Shown here one piece after another: positions 1-8,740 of a DNA stretch of 13,655 nt (the first letter of the stretch is position 1; every line of letters starts with the position of its first letter). The position numbers were made by a program, and so were the translations under genes. Under the pieces are notes generated by a model. That model saw only the letters and a program-made list of their open reading frames with translations, was not told the origin of the DNA and searched no databases. The stretch is taken from assembly GCA_017997855.1 (NCBI GenBank), contig JAGOEF010000022.1, positions 1-13,655 of the forward strand, in the 5' to 3' direction. Origin of the DNA: Bacteroidales bacterium. Lineage in GTDB: Bacteria > Bacteroidota > Bacteroidia > Bacteroidales > ML635J-15.

Positions 1-1
1 G

Positions 2-1555
2 GTAAAAGCCCACTTCGAAAAAGAGCTGCAAAAATTGCAAAGTCTGAACCCCGCTGCTGCTGAATTTTCAGTACAGGTAAACTATATGCACACGCTGCTC
101 GACTTGCCGTGGAACGAATACACACACGACAATTTCGACCTGAAAAATGCATCCAACGTTCTTGATGCCGATCACTATGGTCTTGAAGAAGTAAAAAAAC
201 GCATACTCGAGCATTTGGCGGTATTAAAACTGAAAGGCGACCTTAAATCGCCCATACTATGCCTGGTTGGTCCTCCGGGAGTGGGTAAAACCAGCCTTGG
301 AAAGTCGATTGCCCGTGCTCTGGGACGTAAATATGCCAGAATGTCACTCGGCGGATTGCACGATGAATCAGAAATCAGGGGACATAGAAAAACCTATATT
401 GGTGCCATGCCGGGACGCATAGTTCAAAACCTTAAAAAAGTAAAGTCTTCGAATCCGGTATTTGTTCTTGATGAAATCGACAAAGTAGGAAAAGATTTTC
501 GTGGCGACCCTTCATCAGCACTGCTTGAGGTACTTGACCCTGAACAAAACTACGAATTTCACGACAATTTTCTAGAAATTGAGTACGACCTGTCGAAGGT
601 GATGTTTATCGCCACAGCCAACACCACCCAGACCATCAGTCCGGCATTGCTCGACCGCATGGAAATGATTGACGTGAGTGGCTACATCATTAATGAAAAA
701 ACCGAAATTGCCCGACGTCATCTCATCCCTAAACAACTTGAGGCACATGGTCTGAACAAAAAACATCTGCAACTCGACAATACGGTTATTGAATTCCTTA
801 TCGAGAATTACACCCGCGAATCGGGAGTGAGAATGCTCGACAAAACCATTGCAAAAATTGCACGTCAGGTGGCACTGAAGGTAGCTGTAAAAGAAAAGTA
901 CAACATAAACGTGTCGATTGATGAAATTGAGACCTATTTAGGCAGCCGTAAATATCACAAAGAAAAATATCAGGGGAACCAAATTGCGGGCGTAGTAACC
1001 GGTTTGGCATGGACTGCCACAGGAGGCGACATATTATACATCGAAACCAGTCTTTCGAAAGGCAAAGGGAATCTCACACTGACGGGGAATCTGGGCGATG
1101 TGATGAAAGAATCGGCGGTAATAGCCCTCGAATATGTAAAAGCTCATTCCGAAATGCTGGGTTTGAATCCTGATGTTTTCGAAAAATGGAATATTCATAT
1201 CCACGTTCCCGAAGGCGCTATTCCCAAAGATGGTCCATCGGCGGGTATCGCCATGGCACTGTCGATTGCTTCTGCCTATACGCAGCGTAAAGTACGCGAA
1301 AGTCTTGCCATGACAGGTGAAATTACCCTGCGTGGCAAAGTACTTCCGGTTGGCGGAGTAAAAGAAAAGATTTTAGCTGCCAAGCGAGCCGGCATTACGC
1401 ACATCGTACTGTCGCGCGACAACCGTACCGATGTTGAAGAAATCAAAGCGGTGTATGTCGAAGGGATGGAGTTTTTGTATGCCGACACCATTCTCGATGT
1501 TTTCGGATTTGCTCTTACCAACGAGAAAGTGAGCAACGCCAAGCAGATTGAATAG
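2..1555 (+). CDS. lon: ATP-dependent protease Lon (5' end outside window)
   Basis: Lon is a cytoplasmic AAA+ serine protease that unfolds and degrades damaged and regulatory proteins. About 517 residues are visible of a family length near 800; the N-terminal substrate-binding domain lies off the left edge and the frame is open from base 2. Visible in order: Walker [10 protein letters not shown] (codons from 269), Walker B FVLDEID (about 461-481), the sensor and Arg-finger region around [10 protein letters not shown], the sensor-2 motif ESGVRML, and the S16 protease domain. The catalytic Ser is in PKDGPSAG (codon 1238-1240). The catalytic Lys is in GGVKEK (codon 1361-1363). Both are intact, so the visible part should be functional. 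A TTG near base 35 is an internal Leu codon, not a start. The gene ends 8 bp from convergent lysS, leaving no space for a separate terminator. Identification is certain. Confidence 0.97.
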   Translation, partial: VKAHFEKELQKLQSLNPAAAEFSVQVNYMHTLLDLPWNEYTHDNFDLKNASNVLDADHYGLEEVKKRILEHLAVLKLKGDLKSPILCLVGPPGVGKTSLGKSIARALGRKYARMSLGGLHDESEIRGHRKTYIGAMPGRIVQNLKKVKSSNPVFVLDEIDKVGKDFRGDPSSALLEVLDPEQNYEFHDNFLEIEYDLSKVMFIATANTTQTISPALLDRMEMIDVSGYIINEKTEIARRHLIPKQLEAHGLNKKHLQLDNTVIEFLIENYTRESGVRMLDKTIAKIARQVALKVAVKEKYNINVSIDEIETYLGSRKYHKEKYQGNQIAGVVTGLAWTATGGDILYIETSLSKGKGNLTLTGNLGDVMKESAVIALEYVKAHSEMLGLNPDVFEKWNIHIHVPEGAIPKDGPSAGIAMALSIASAYTQRKVRESLAMTGEITLRGKVLPVGGVKEKILAAKRAGITHIVLSRDNRTDVEEIKAVYVEGMEFLYADTILDVFGFALTNEKVSNAKQIE

Positions 1556-1563
1556 GCTTTATC

Positions 1564-3294
1564 TTAGTTTTTCCTGATCCAGGAAGACACTTCATCGGGA
1601 CTTGGGTTTTTTAGCCCCAGTTTATGCTTCTTGTTCCAGCCACATAGCTGCTGATGCAGTTTATTCGGATTTGCCTGTTTTAACAGTTCCACCGATGCAA
1701 AACCCGAATTCTGAACAATCTCTACCCACTCGTCGGGAATGCCCAGGGCAAGGAAGTCATCTCGTGAATCGACTTCAGCCTTCTTTTCGGGGCGCATCTG
1801 CGGGAAAAAAATCACATCCTGAATGGAGGCTGAATTGGTCATAATCATGGTAATACGGTCGATACCAATACCCAATCCGGCTGTCGGGGGCATACCCAGT
1901 TCGATGGCATTCAGAAAATCTTCGTCGAGAACCATTGCTTCCTGATCGCCTCGTTTTGCCAGCAATAGTTGATGCTCGAATCGTTCGCGCTGATCGATGG
2001 GGTCGTTCAGCTCCGAATAGGCATTACAAATTTCTTTGCCATTGCAGATGGCTTCGAAACGCTCTACCAATCCGTGCTTACTTCGGTGTTTCTTTGCCAG
2101 CGGCGACATTTCGACAGGATAGTCGGTAATGAAGGTGGGTTGTATCAGCCTGGCCTCGCAGGTTTCACCAAAAATTTCATCAATCAGTTTACCTTTACCC
2201 ATAGCGTCGTTTACTTCAACTCCGAGTTTTTGCGCAGTGGAACGCAGTTGGGCTTCATCCATTTCCGAAATATCGATTCCGGTAAAATGGTGAATGGCTT
2301 CAAACATAGTAAAACGTTTCCAAGGGCGTTTGAAGTCAATAATATTTTCGCCAACCTGAACCTCGGTTTTTCCATATAAACCCAGTGCAATGGTCTCGAG
2401 CATTTCTTCCACCAGATTCATCATCCATTCGTAGTCTTTATAAGCCACGTATAGTTCCATTTGCGTAAACTCGGGATTATGAAAACGGTCCATTCCTTCG
2501 TTGCGGAAGTCTTTCGAAAATTCGTACACTCCATCGAAACCACCCACAATCAGGCGTTTCAGATACAGTTCGTTGGCAATACGCAGGTAGAGTTTCAGGT
2601 CGAGTGTATTGTGATGGGTTGTAAAAGGCCTTGCGGCTGCACCGCCATAAACCGGTTGAAGAATCGGAGTTTCCACTTCGAGATATCCCCGTTCATTAAG
2701 AAACGAGCGCATGATATTGGTTAACCGGGTACGTCTGATAAAAACATCTTTCACCTGCGGATTTACCACCAAATCGAGCGAACGGTTGCGGTAACGCATA
2801 TCGGGGTCGGTAAAGGCATCGAAAACCTGACCGTCTTTTTCCTTTACCACCGGCAATGGTGTTATTGATTTACTGAGTACGGTAAATTCGCGAACATGCA
2901 CTGAGATTTCGCCCATACGGGTGCGAAACACATAGCCTTTCACCCCGATAATATCACCAATATCGAGCAATTTTTTAAAAACCATATCATACATCGTAGT
3001 ATCACCGTCAACAGCCAGATCATCCTTTTTCAGGTACAACTGTATTCGTCCCGATTCATCCTGTAATTCGGCAAACGATGCGTTGCCCATAATGCGTCGC
3101 GACATGATACGACCTGCCAGCGAAACATCACTTAATATTTCGGGCTTTTCGTCATCGAAAGTTTCAACGATACATTTTGCCTTGTTGTTTACATGATATT
3201 CCTGTGCCGGATAAGGATTCACACCCAATCTGCGCAGTTCTTCAAGCGATTGTCTTCTGACGATTTCCTGTTCACTCAGTCCGATTACACTCAT
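1564..3294 (-). CDS. lysS: Lysyl-tRNA synthetase, class II, with C-terminal extension
   Basis: Charges tRNA-Lys with lysine in the cytoplasm. The 576-residue product has an N-terminal OB-fold anticodon-binding domain (about residues 55-150) and then a class II core: motif 1 around [12 protein letters not shown], motif 2 [14 protein letters not shown] (from about 263) and motif 3 GIGIDR (from 475). After motif 3 comes an extra tail of about 68 residues (about 509-576) that is absent from the roughly 505-residue E. coli enzyme. It looks helical and ends in a Pro-x-x-x-Val-x-x-Trp-Ile pattern typical of small helix-hairpin-helix modules. The start at 3294 ([10 protein letters not shown]) was chosen over the in-frame upstream ATG at 3381. 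The 29-residue extension is not synthetase-like, and a candidate promoter lies inside it. Confidence 0.96.
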   Translation of the reverse strand: MSVIGLSEQEIVRRQSLEELRRLGVNPYPAQEYHVNNKAKCIVETFDDEKPEILSDVSLAGRIMSRRIMGNASFAELQDESGRIQLYLKKDDLAVDGDTTMYDMVFKKLLDIGDIIGVKGYVFRTRMGEISVHVREFTVLSKSITPLPVVKEKDGQVFDAFTDPDMRYRNRSLDLVVNPQVKDVFIRRTRLTNIMRSFLNERGYLEVETPILQPVYGGAAARPFTTHHNTLDLKLYLRIANELYLKRLIVGGFDGVYEFSKDFRNEGMDRFHNPEFTQMELYVAYKDYEWMMNLVEEMLETIALGLYGKTEVQVGENIIDFKRPWKRFTMFEAIHHFTGIDISEMDEAQLRSTAQKLGVEVNDAMGKGKLIDEIFGETCEARLIQPTFITDYPVEMSPLAKKHRSKHGLVERFEAICNGKEICNAYSELNDPIDQRERFEHQLLLAKRGDQEAMVLDEDFLNAIELGMPPTAGLGIGIDRITMIMTNSASIQDVIFFPQMRPEKKAEVDSRDDFLALGIPDEWVEIVQNSGFASVELLKQANPNKLHQQLCGWNKKHKLGLKNPSPDEVSSWIRKN

Positions 3295-3314
3295 GGTATT
3301 ATTTTTTTGCGGCA

Positions 3315-3322
3315 CAAAGATA
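3315..3322 (-). promoter_or_regulatory. Candidate Bacteroidota -7 box for lysS
   Basis: On the minus strand this reads TATCTTTG, a full match to the Bacteroidota TAnnTTTG element. It lies 20 bp upstream of the chosen lysS ATG, giving an inferred leader of roughly 15 nt. No clear TTG -33 box is visible at 19-21 bp further upstream, so the call rests on the -7 match and its position. Confidence 0.5.
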
Positions 3323-3420
3323 ATGTTTCTGTTTGTTATATAATAACCGGACGAATGATTTACCCGGTTGGAGTGCAACAAGCTGACTTGTCAACAAAAT
3401 TTCAGTAGTCGGGTGAAAGC

Positions 3421-3470
3421 AAATTTGCCTGTTAAAATTTCTCAAAAATTTCAAAATAATCCCCATAAAA
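3421..3470. other. A-tract-rich spacer between divergent lysS and recJ
   Basis: The 269-bp gap between lysS and recJ (3295-3563) contains no credible gene. Its centre has five A-tracts, beginning near 3421, 3434, 3444, 3453 and 3467. Three of them repeat at about 10 bp, close to one helical turn, so the DNA may be intrinsically bent. A short direct repeat of AAAATTTC falls inside. The functional reading is inference only. Confidence 0.3.
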
Positions 3471-3527
3471 TCGCGTTAGCAAAACAGTCTTTTCGTAAAA
3501 AAACACATCGCTGCATAAAAATAATAT

Positions 3528-3535
3528 TACTTTTG
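3528..3535 (+). promoter_or_regulatory. Candidate Bacteroidota -7 box for recJ
   Basis: TACTTTTG matches TAnnTTTG and ends 28 bp before the recJ ATG, a normal distance for a promoter with a short leader. No convincing TTG -33 element was found, and there is no Shine-Dalgarno sequence before the ATG, as usual in this phylum. Confidence 0.5.
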
Positions 3536-3563
3536 TAAGCTACAGAAATAACACAATCAACTA

Positions 3564-5282
3564 ATGGAGAAACGATGGGTTTTAAAAGAACAGGCGGCCG
3601 GCGAAAAGGTGGAAAAACTCAGCAAGGAACTCAACGTTGACAGTGTTATTGCAAATTTATTGGTACAACGGGGTGTTGAAACCTACGAACAGGCACGTGT
3701 ATTTTTCAGGCCTGAACTAAGCGATTTGCACGATCCTTTCCTGATGAAAGATATGGACAAAGCTGTTGAGCGGCTTGAGTTGGCCATTAAAAATCATGAG
3801 AAAATTCTGGTTTATGGTGATTACGATGTCGATGGCACTACGGCGGTTGCCTTGGTGTACAGTTATCTGCGTCAGTTTCACCAGCATCTGGGTTTTTATG
3901 TTCCCGATCGTTACAACGAAGGCTACGGGGTTTCATTTCAAGGCATTGACCATGCCGTGGAAGCCGGATACAAACTGATAATCACGCTAGATTGCGGTAT
4001 TAAAGCCACCGAGAAAGCGCATTATGCCAACAGTAAGGGTATTGACCTGATAATATGCGACCATCATAATCCCGGCGATAGTTTACCCGAAGCCGTTGCG
4101 GTGCTCGATCCAAAGCGCCCCGACTGCGAATATCCCTACAAGGAGCTTTCGGGTTGCGGTGTGGGGTTTAAGTTTATGCAGGCATATATCCAGAAAAACA
4201 AACTGAACATTCAGGATCTTTATCAGTACCTCGATCTGGTGGTGGTAAGCATCGGGTCTGATATTGTTCCCATCACAGGCGAAAACAGAATTTTAGCCTA
4301 TTATGGTTTGCAAAAACTGAATTCTGACCCTTGCAAAGGGTTGAATTCAATCATCAATATCACCGGCCTGCACGACAAAGAAATCCAGATACATGATATA
4401 GTTTTCAAGCTGGGTCCCCGAATTAATGCTGCCGGAAGGATGGAATCGGGAAGTATGGCTGTGGAACTGCTTATCTCGGAACACGATCATTTTGCCGATG
4501 CCATCGGCAACGAAATCAACACGTTCAATACCAGCCGCAAAGAACTTGACCATAACATTACCGATGAGGCATTGCGGATGATAGCAGCCGACCCTGACAA
4601 CGCATCAAAGAAAACCACGGTTGTATACTCCGAAGACTGGCACAAGGGTGTAATCGGCATTGTTGCATCGCGCCTTACCGAAACCTGGTATCGTCCTACT
4701 GTGGTACTCACCTATTCGAACGACATGATTACAGGCTCGGCCCGTTCGGTGTTGGGTTACAATTTATATGCTGCCGTTGAATCGTGCAGCGATCTTCTTG
4801 AAAACTTCGGTGGCCACATGTATGCTGCCGGGTTAAGCCTGAAACCTGAAAATCTTGCGGAATTTAAAATTCGTTTTGAGAATTTTGTATCGAACACAAT
4901 TACCGATGAACAACTGATTCCGACGATACTGATTGATGCAGAACTGAAAATCAAGGATATTACTCCAAAGTTTTACCGGATTTTGAAACAATTTGCCCCA
5001 TTTGGTCCCAACAATATGATGCCGCTATTTGTGTCGCGGGGAGTTTTCGACAATGGGAACGTAAAACGTGTGGGCAAAACAGGGGAACATCTTAAGGTAA
5101 AGGTTGTTCAGGAATTGGGGGCAAATTTATGTATTGAAGGGATTGGATTCAGCCTGGGAGAACAATACGATAAAATCATTGATTATCAACCATTTGACGT
5201 TTGCTACCATGTTTTCGAAAACCATTTTATGGGGCAAACTTTTCTGCAGTTGATGATTAAGGATGTACATAACGTTAAATAA
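3564..5282 (+). CDS. recJ: Single-stranded-DNA-specific exonuclease RecJ
   Basis: RecJ is a 5'-to-3' single-strand DNA exonuclease used in recombinational and mismatch repair in the cytoplasm. The product is 572 residues, the usual length in Bacteroidota. The DHH phosphoesterase domain shows motif I YGDYDVDG (residues 84-91), whose Asp residues bind the metal ions, then DCGI, the signature DHHNP (166-170), SGCGVGFK and GSDIVPI. The DHHA1 domain carries GVIGIVASR and FGGHMYAAG (415-423). A C-terminal OB-like segment starts at about PFGPNNMMPLF. All metal-binding motifs are intact. The gene stands alone, with a candidate promoter just upstream; the ATG at 3564 fits the family N-terminus. Confidence is very high. 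Confidence 0.96.
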   Translation: MEKRWVLKEQAAGEKVEKLSKELNVDSVIANLLVQRGVETYEQARVFFRPELSDLHDPFLMKDMDKAVERLELAIKNHEKILVYGDYDVDGTTAVALVYSYLRQFHQHLGFYVPDRYNEGYGVSFQGIDHAVEAGYKLIITLDCGIKATEKAHYANSKGIDLIICDHHNPGDSLPEAVAVLDPKRPDCEYPYKELSGCGVGFKFMQAYIQKNKLNIQDLYQYLDLVVVSIGSDIVPITGENRILAYYGLQKLNSDPCKGLNSIINITGLHDKEIQIHDIVFKLGPRINAAGRMESGSMAVELLISEHDHFADAIGNEINTFNTSRKELDHNITDEALRMIAADPDNASKKTTVVYSEDWHKGVIGIVASRLTETWYRPTVVLTYSNDMITGSARSVLGYNLYAAVESCSDLLENFGGHMYAAGLSLKPENLAEFKIRFENFVSNTITDEQLIPTILIDAELKIKDITPKFYRILKQFAPFGPNNMMPLFVSRGVFDNGNVKRVGKTGEHLKVKVVQELGANLCIEGIGFSLGEQYDKIIDYQPFDVCYHVFENHFMGQTFLQLMIKDVHNVK

Positions 5283-5306
5283 TTTTTATATAAAAGCAAA
5301 AAGTAC

Positions 5307-5314
5307 TATTTTTA
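5307..5314 (+). promoter_or_regulatory. Weak candidate -7 box upstream of the Usp gene
   Basis: TATTTTTA matches TAnnTTTG except for the final base. It lies about 60 bp before the Usp start in the 92-bp AT-rich gap after recJ. Neither a -33 element nor a clear terminator for recJ is visible here, so readthrough from recJ remains possible. Confidence 0.22.
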
Positions 5315-5374
5315 CGCAACCTTTTCAATAAAATTACGTTATAACAATTTTAGGAAACCCTTAATTAAAACTAT

Positions 5375-6172
5375 ATGGAAAAATGCATTATCGTACCTTG
5401 GGATTTTACAGAAATGTCGGGATATGCGTTAGAACACGCCTATGCTATCGGTAAAATTTCGAAGAAGGTAATATATCTGATTCACGTGGCTGCCAAGGCC
5501 TCAAAAGTTCCTGAACTAACCCAACAACTCGAAGAAATTGCCAAAAAATTCAAAGAGGGAAAAGATATTGACATCAGAGTAGCGGTAGTTACCGGAAATT
5601 TATACAAGGCGATTTACAAGTTCGGCCTCGAAAACAACGCATACCTCGGTGTGATGGGAACACACGGGATAAAATCCTTGGGTAAAGCCATGAAAGTGGT
5701 GAAAAAATTTGTCAGAATACCGTTTATTCTGGTTCAGGGTCCGGTTATTTATGGCGAATACGACCGCATCTGCATTCCGCTCGATGCCAACAAGAAATCC
5801 CGTGTTGCTTTCAACTGGGTGCGTTATATCAACAACCTTTTCGAAAGTAAAGTGTATGTACTGTATCCAACCGTGAGCGACCCATATCAGATTAAAACGG
5901 TCAACAACAACCTGTTGTTTGCAGAACGTATATTTGAAAAAGACCTGATTGATTACGAAATGCGCAGGGTTGATTCAGGCGTTCATTTCAGCGATGCCAT
6001 TTACGACTATATTCGCGAAAATGAGTGTGACCTTGTGTTGATGATGACAAAAAAATATAAAGAGTACATCACCACCCTGCGTAAAACCGAAAACAAAGAA
6101 ATGTACAAGAAAATTCCGGTGATGTGTATTAACATCCGCACCGATATTCAGAAACTTGGCGGCTTCAACTAA
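5375..6172 (+). CDS. Tandem universal stress protein (UspA family)
   Basis: The 265-residue product has two Usp-like alpha/beta domains, about 1-125 and 130-260. The first opens with the typical beta strand and Asp (IIVPWDFTEMS) and contains VMGTHG (residues 93-98). The nucleotide-binding consensus G-x2-G-x9-G-(S/T) is only half present: G95 and G98 remain, but V108-V109 stand where Gly-Ser/Thr is expected. The second domain keeps IPLDANKKS and a terminal strand but lacks the glycine loop (MMTKKYKEY). It is therefore probably a non-ATP-binding Usp acting by protein interaction, as inferred from sequence. Such proteins are cytoplasmic and usually raised under starvation or stress. No Shine-Dalgarno is seen. 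Its last 8 bp overlap the end of the convergent 160-residue gene. Confidence 0.88.
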   Translation: MEKCIIVPWDFTEMSGYALEHAYAIGKISKKVIYLIHVAAKASKVPELTQQLEEIAKKFKEGKDIDIRVAVVTGNLYKAIYKFGLENNAYLGVMGTHGIKSLGKAMKVVKKFVRIPFILVQGPVIYGEYDRICIPLDANKKSRVAFNWVRYINNLFESKVYVLYPTVSDPYQIKTVNNNLLFAERIFEKDLIDYEMRRVDSGVHFSDAIYDYIRENECDLVLMMTKKYKEYITTLRKTENKEMYKKIPVMCINIRTDIQKLGGFN

Positions 6173-6647
6173 TCGTCAGCGAAGTCGAAACGCGCTTAGG
6201 TGATACCGAAGCGTCGTGAAGTTTCTTTATCAGCATAGTCCCTGCCCTGCGAACATCAGTGTTCAATACGGCGGGGATTATCGTTATTATACCATTCTCA
6301 ATATTCAGGTGCAAATCCACATCAGCCTTTTCAATAATATGCAAGCGTTCTCCGGGCAGAAAAGTGTGAATAAACAAGGCTCGCATCTGGGTGTACAGTT
6401 CATTATTGCGGTTGGCGAGGTGATACTTATACCCAAATAAATTGGCGATGGCCAAATCGAAACGTTTCAGCGACTGTCCGGTTGAACGAAACGGTTTATT
6501 ATCGAAATAGGCTCCGTAAATCTCAAAACTCTGGGCCATGAGCAACACAGCCTGCATGGTAAAACCTGCCTCAAGCATTTTACCGGGAGGATCGATTACA
6601 ACGCGGCGCAAATAGTTTTCGTGCTGTTGGGGTGTATCAATAATCAT
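6165..6647 (-). CDS. Hypothetical protein, last gene of the purE operon
   Basis: I do not recognise this 160-residue protein. It has no signal peptide or membrane segment, so it is likely cytoplasmic. The N-terminal half is predicted helical, with a hydrophobic stretch (MQAVLLMAQSFEIYGAYF) and a motif SLKRFDLAIANLFGYKY. The C-terminal half looks like beta strands (ADVDLHLNIENGIITIIP) followed by a helix. It begins 2 bp after the stop of the helix-hairpin-helix/barrel gene, so it should be cotranscribed and perhaps translationally coupled with it. Its stop overlaps the end of the convergent Usp gene by 8 bp. The operon position and ordinary composition argue that it is a real gene; no function is assigned. 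Confidence 0.75.
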   Translation of the reverse strand: MIIDTPQQHENYLRRVVIDPPGKMLEAGFTMQAVLLMAQSFEIYGAYFDNKPFRSTGQSLKRFDLAIANLFGYKYHLANRNNELYTQMRALFIHTFLPGERLHIIEKADVDLHLNIENGIITIIPAVLNTDVRRAGTMLIKKLHDASVSPKRVSTSLTIS

Positions 6648-6649
6648 GT

Positions 6650-8740
6650 TCAGAACGAATAGCGCAACTGCAGGTTAATATCGGTTTTAAAATTCCCTTC
6701 AATTTCATCGAGGCCGCTGCCAATGCTGTTTTTAAAGCTGTATTGTGTTTGAGCAACCCGCAGCCAGAAATCGAGATTTTCGCCCAGGGAATACTTCACT
6801 ACCAGCACCAGTTTGCTGCCACGGTCGTAGTATGCCGGCACCGAAAATGCATAGAGCACATCGGGTTCCCAGGCATAAATGGCTGTGTTATACGAATCGG
6901 TGTTAAACAATGCAATTCGGGCAGTAAGCTGAAGCGGAATCCGTTGAAAAGCGTACGAAAAATCCTGGTACATAAGAAATCCATTTTCCGGCCCGGCATC
7001 ACCCAATTGATAGCGGCTCCATTCGAGCCGTGTTTTCAGCATGAAACCACGCCCCGGATCAACGGCTATATGATAGCGCACACGCATCACCGAATAGTCG
7101 GTAATGTCGTGCACTCCCAGTTCGGTTAAAGAATTGTTACGCTGCTTGGTTTCGTATTTCACCCTGAAAAGCATATCAACATACCGGGTAGGAGAATAAT
7201 TCAATTGTGCCAGATACTCCTTTCCTGTGGTCGGAGCGCTCACGCCATATCGCAGCCATGGATATTTCCAGATATCGGTATACAAATCGAGGCGCCATCG
7301 CTTTATCGGATAAATTGTGGCACCCAGATAAAACCCCGACTCGTTGGATGGTTTTCCTCCCTCCGAAAATGGGGCAGCATACAAGGCATGGTAATCGGGT
7401 CCAAAATATCGGTGCAACACACTGATATTCACTTCGGGGATCAGGTTCAGACTGGCACCATTCAGGGTGGCAAAAGCCAGATTTTCGCTGACCGAAGTTT
7501 CGCCAAAAGCCGTAAAAATTCCACGATAAATCATATAGTTCAGCCCTGCGTTAGCCCCTTGGGTTCCCCTGAATCCAAAATAATTATACGGTGCCGGGTT
7601 GCCGGTAAGGTTTTCGGAAAGATTAAACGCTGCAAGGGTTAATCCCAGATGGTACCAGTCGGCTTTATAGCTCAGGTTCGCTCCGGCAATGCTTTGCTTA
7701 ACGGTATTCTTCGAAGCCAGCTCCGAAGGAGTCCGGTGGTAACCACTGTTCAGAAACGACGACACCCAGGCTTCCTCTTCGTCGTAGGTAGTGTCGGAAT
7801 CTATACTGGCATCAATGGAATTATACGACAGAAACTCTGTCAGCGTAAACTTACCGAATGTAAACATGGCTGCCTGTCCGCGTAAAAATTCATTTTCGTT
7901 GGCCGAACCATAACGGCTGATGCCCCGACCGCGTTTAATAATATCGTTGGGATTGCTGCCCTTGCCATAAGTCATCCCCGACCACAGGGTGAGTCCCTGC
8001 CCGAATTCCACCTGATAATCGCCCAAAATAGCTGTGGTAACCGGACCGAGGCCATTCACCTGCAGGTGTGCCGAATAATAATCGAACCCATAAGGCTGAG
8101 AGCCGCGGAAAAATTCTTCGCCGGCATCTTTCTCAGCCGTGATACCCCAGAATATTTTATCCTTATAGTGGTAGCGATAGCGGGTGTATAGCTTGTAGGG
8201 ACTTCCCAGATACCTTGATTTATCGGGGTCGGCAACCAGCACCGAATCGGGAATTTCATCATAGCCCGCACGCTGCTGCAGCGTAAACTGTGAGCGAAGA
8301 AAAACATCGTGCTTGCCATAAGTAAGCATTTTCTTCCAATCGGCTTTATCGTTTCCGTATTTAATGCCGACACTCACAAAGTGCAGTAAAAAGTTCAGCG
8401 TTTGCTCATCGATACCATCAACAAAGCGAAGCTCGTACAAGGATTTAAAACCCTTGAATTTCTCGCGGTATTTTATAATACTCCGTGCCTGATAAAAAGT
8501 AAGAAACATAAGCTTATCGAGTTCATCGGCGGTGGTCTGGTTCAGGTCGATGGGGTCGTTGTAATACTGCATCAGTGTTTCGTAGAGCGTCGTATAGTCA
8601 AGTTCCTCATCGCTCGATTCGGCAATTTGTTCCACAATATCGTTGAAAGCCTGAATTTCGGTTTCCTGCGCCGAAACGGTACCGGCAACACAGGTAAGGC
8701 ACAGGGCCAAAACAATATTCAGAACTATCTTAAAACTCAT
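6650..8740 (-). CDS. Periplasmic helix-hairpin-helix / outer-membrane barrel protein
   Basis: The 696-residue product starts with a clear type I signal peptide (hydrophobic core about 5-20, likely cut after VSA at 24). Residues 64-123 form paired helix-hairpin-helix motifs of the ComEA type: PIDLNQTTADELDKL, QARSIIKYREKFKGF, then LYELRFVDGI. The remaining roughly 550 residues are rich in alternating polar/aromatic strands and Gly/Tyr turns and end in LQLRYSF, the aromatic C-terminus of outer-membrane barrels. Proteins of this arrangement occur in Bacteroidota but to my knowledge lack an assigned function; DNA binding is inference from the fold. The start at 8740 was chosen because it begins the signal peptide and overlaps the upstream gene by 11 bp; a 33-residue in-frame upstream extension would mask the signal. 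Confidence 0.85.
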   Translation of the reverse strand: MSFKIVLNIVLALCLTCVAGTVSAQETEIQAFNDIVEQIAESSDEELDYTTLYETLMQYYNDPIDLNQTTADELDKLMFLTFYQARSIIKYREKFKGFKSLYELRFVDGIDEQTLNFLLHFVSVGIKYGNDKADWKKMLTYGKHDVFLRSQFTLQQRAGYDEIPDSVLVADPDKSRYLGSPYKLYTRYRYHYKDKIFWGITAEKDAGEEFFRGSQPYGFDYYSAHLQVNGLGPVTTAILGDYQVEFGQGLTLWSGMTYGKGSNPNDIIKRGRGISRYGSANENEFLRGQAAMFTFGKFTLTEFLSYNSIDASIDSDTTYDEEEAWVSSFLNSGYHRTPSELASKNTVKQSIAGANLSYKADWYHLGLTLAAFNLSENLTGNPAPYNYFGFRGTQGANAGLNYMIYRGIFTAFGETSVSENLAFATLNGASLNLIPEVNISVLHRYFGPDYHALYAAPFSEGGKPSNESGFYLGATIYPIKRWRLDLYTDIWKYPWLRYGVSAPTTGKEYLAQLNYSPTRYVDMLFRVKYETKQRNNSLTELGVHDITDYSVMRVRYHIAVDPGRGFMLKTRLEWSRYQLGDAGPENGFLMYQDFSYAFQRIPLQLTARIALFNTDSYNTAIYAWEPDVLYAFSVPAYYDRGSKLVLVVKYSLGENLDFWLRVAQTQYSFKNSIGSGLDEIEGNFKTDINLQLRYSF

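Noticed and set aside
1571..1585. Perfect inverted repeat TTCCTG-ATC-CAGGAA at the end of lysS, considered as a bidirectional terminator for lon/lysS.
   Set aside because: It lies inside the lysS coding sequence, has a 3-nt loop, and is not followed by a T-tract on either strand.
3295..3381. 29-residue upstream extension of lysS to an ATG at 3381.
   Set aside because: Not synthetase-like, and it covers the spacer that holds a good TAnnTTTG box 20 bp before the 3294 start.
5301..5316. A/T-rich AAAAAGTACTATTTTT after recJ as a terminator.
   Set aside because: The stem is almost only A-T with a mismatch in the centre; too weak to support.
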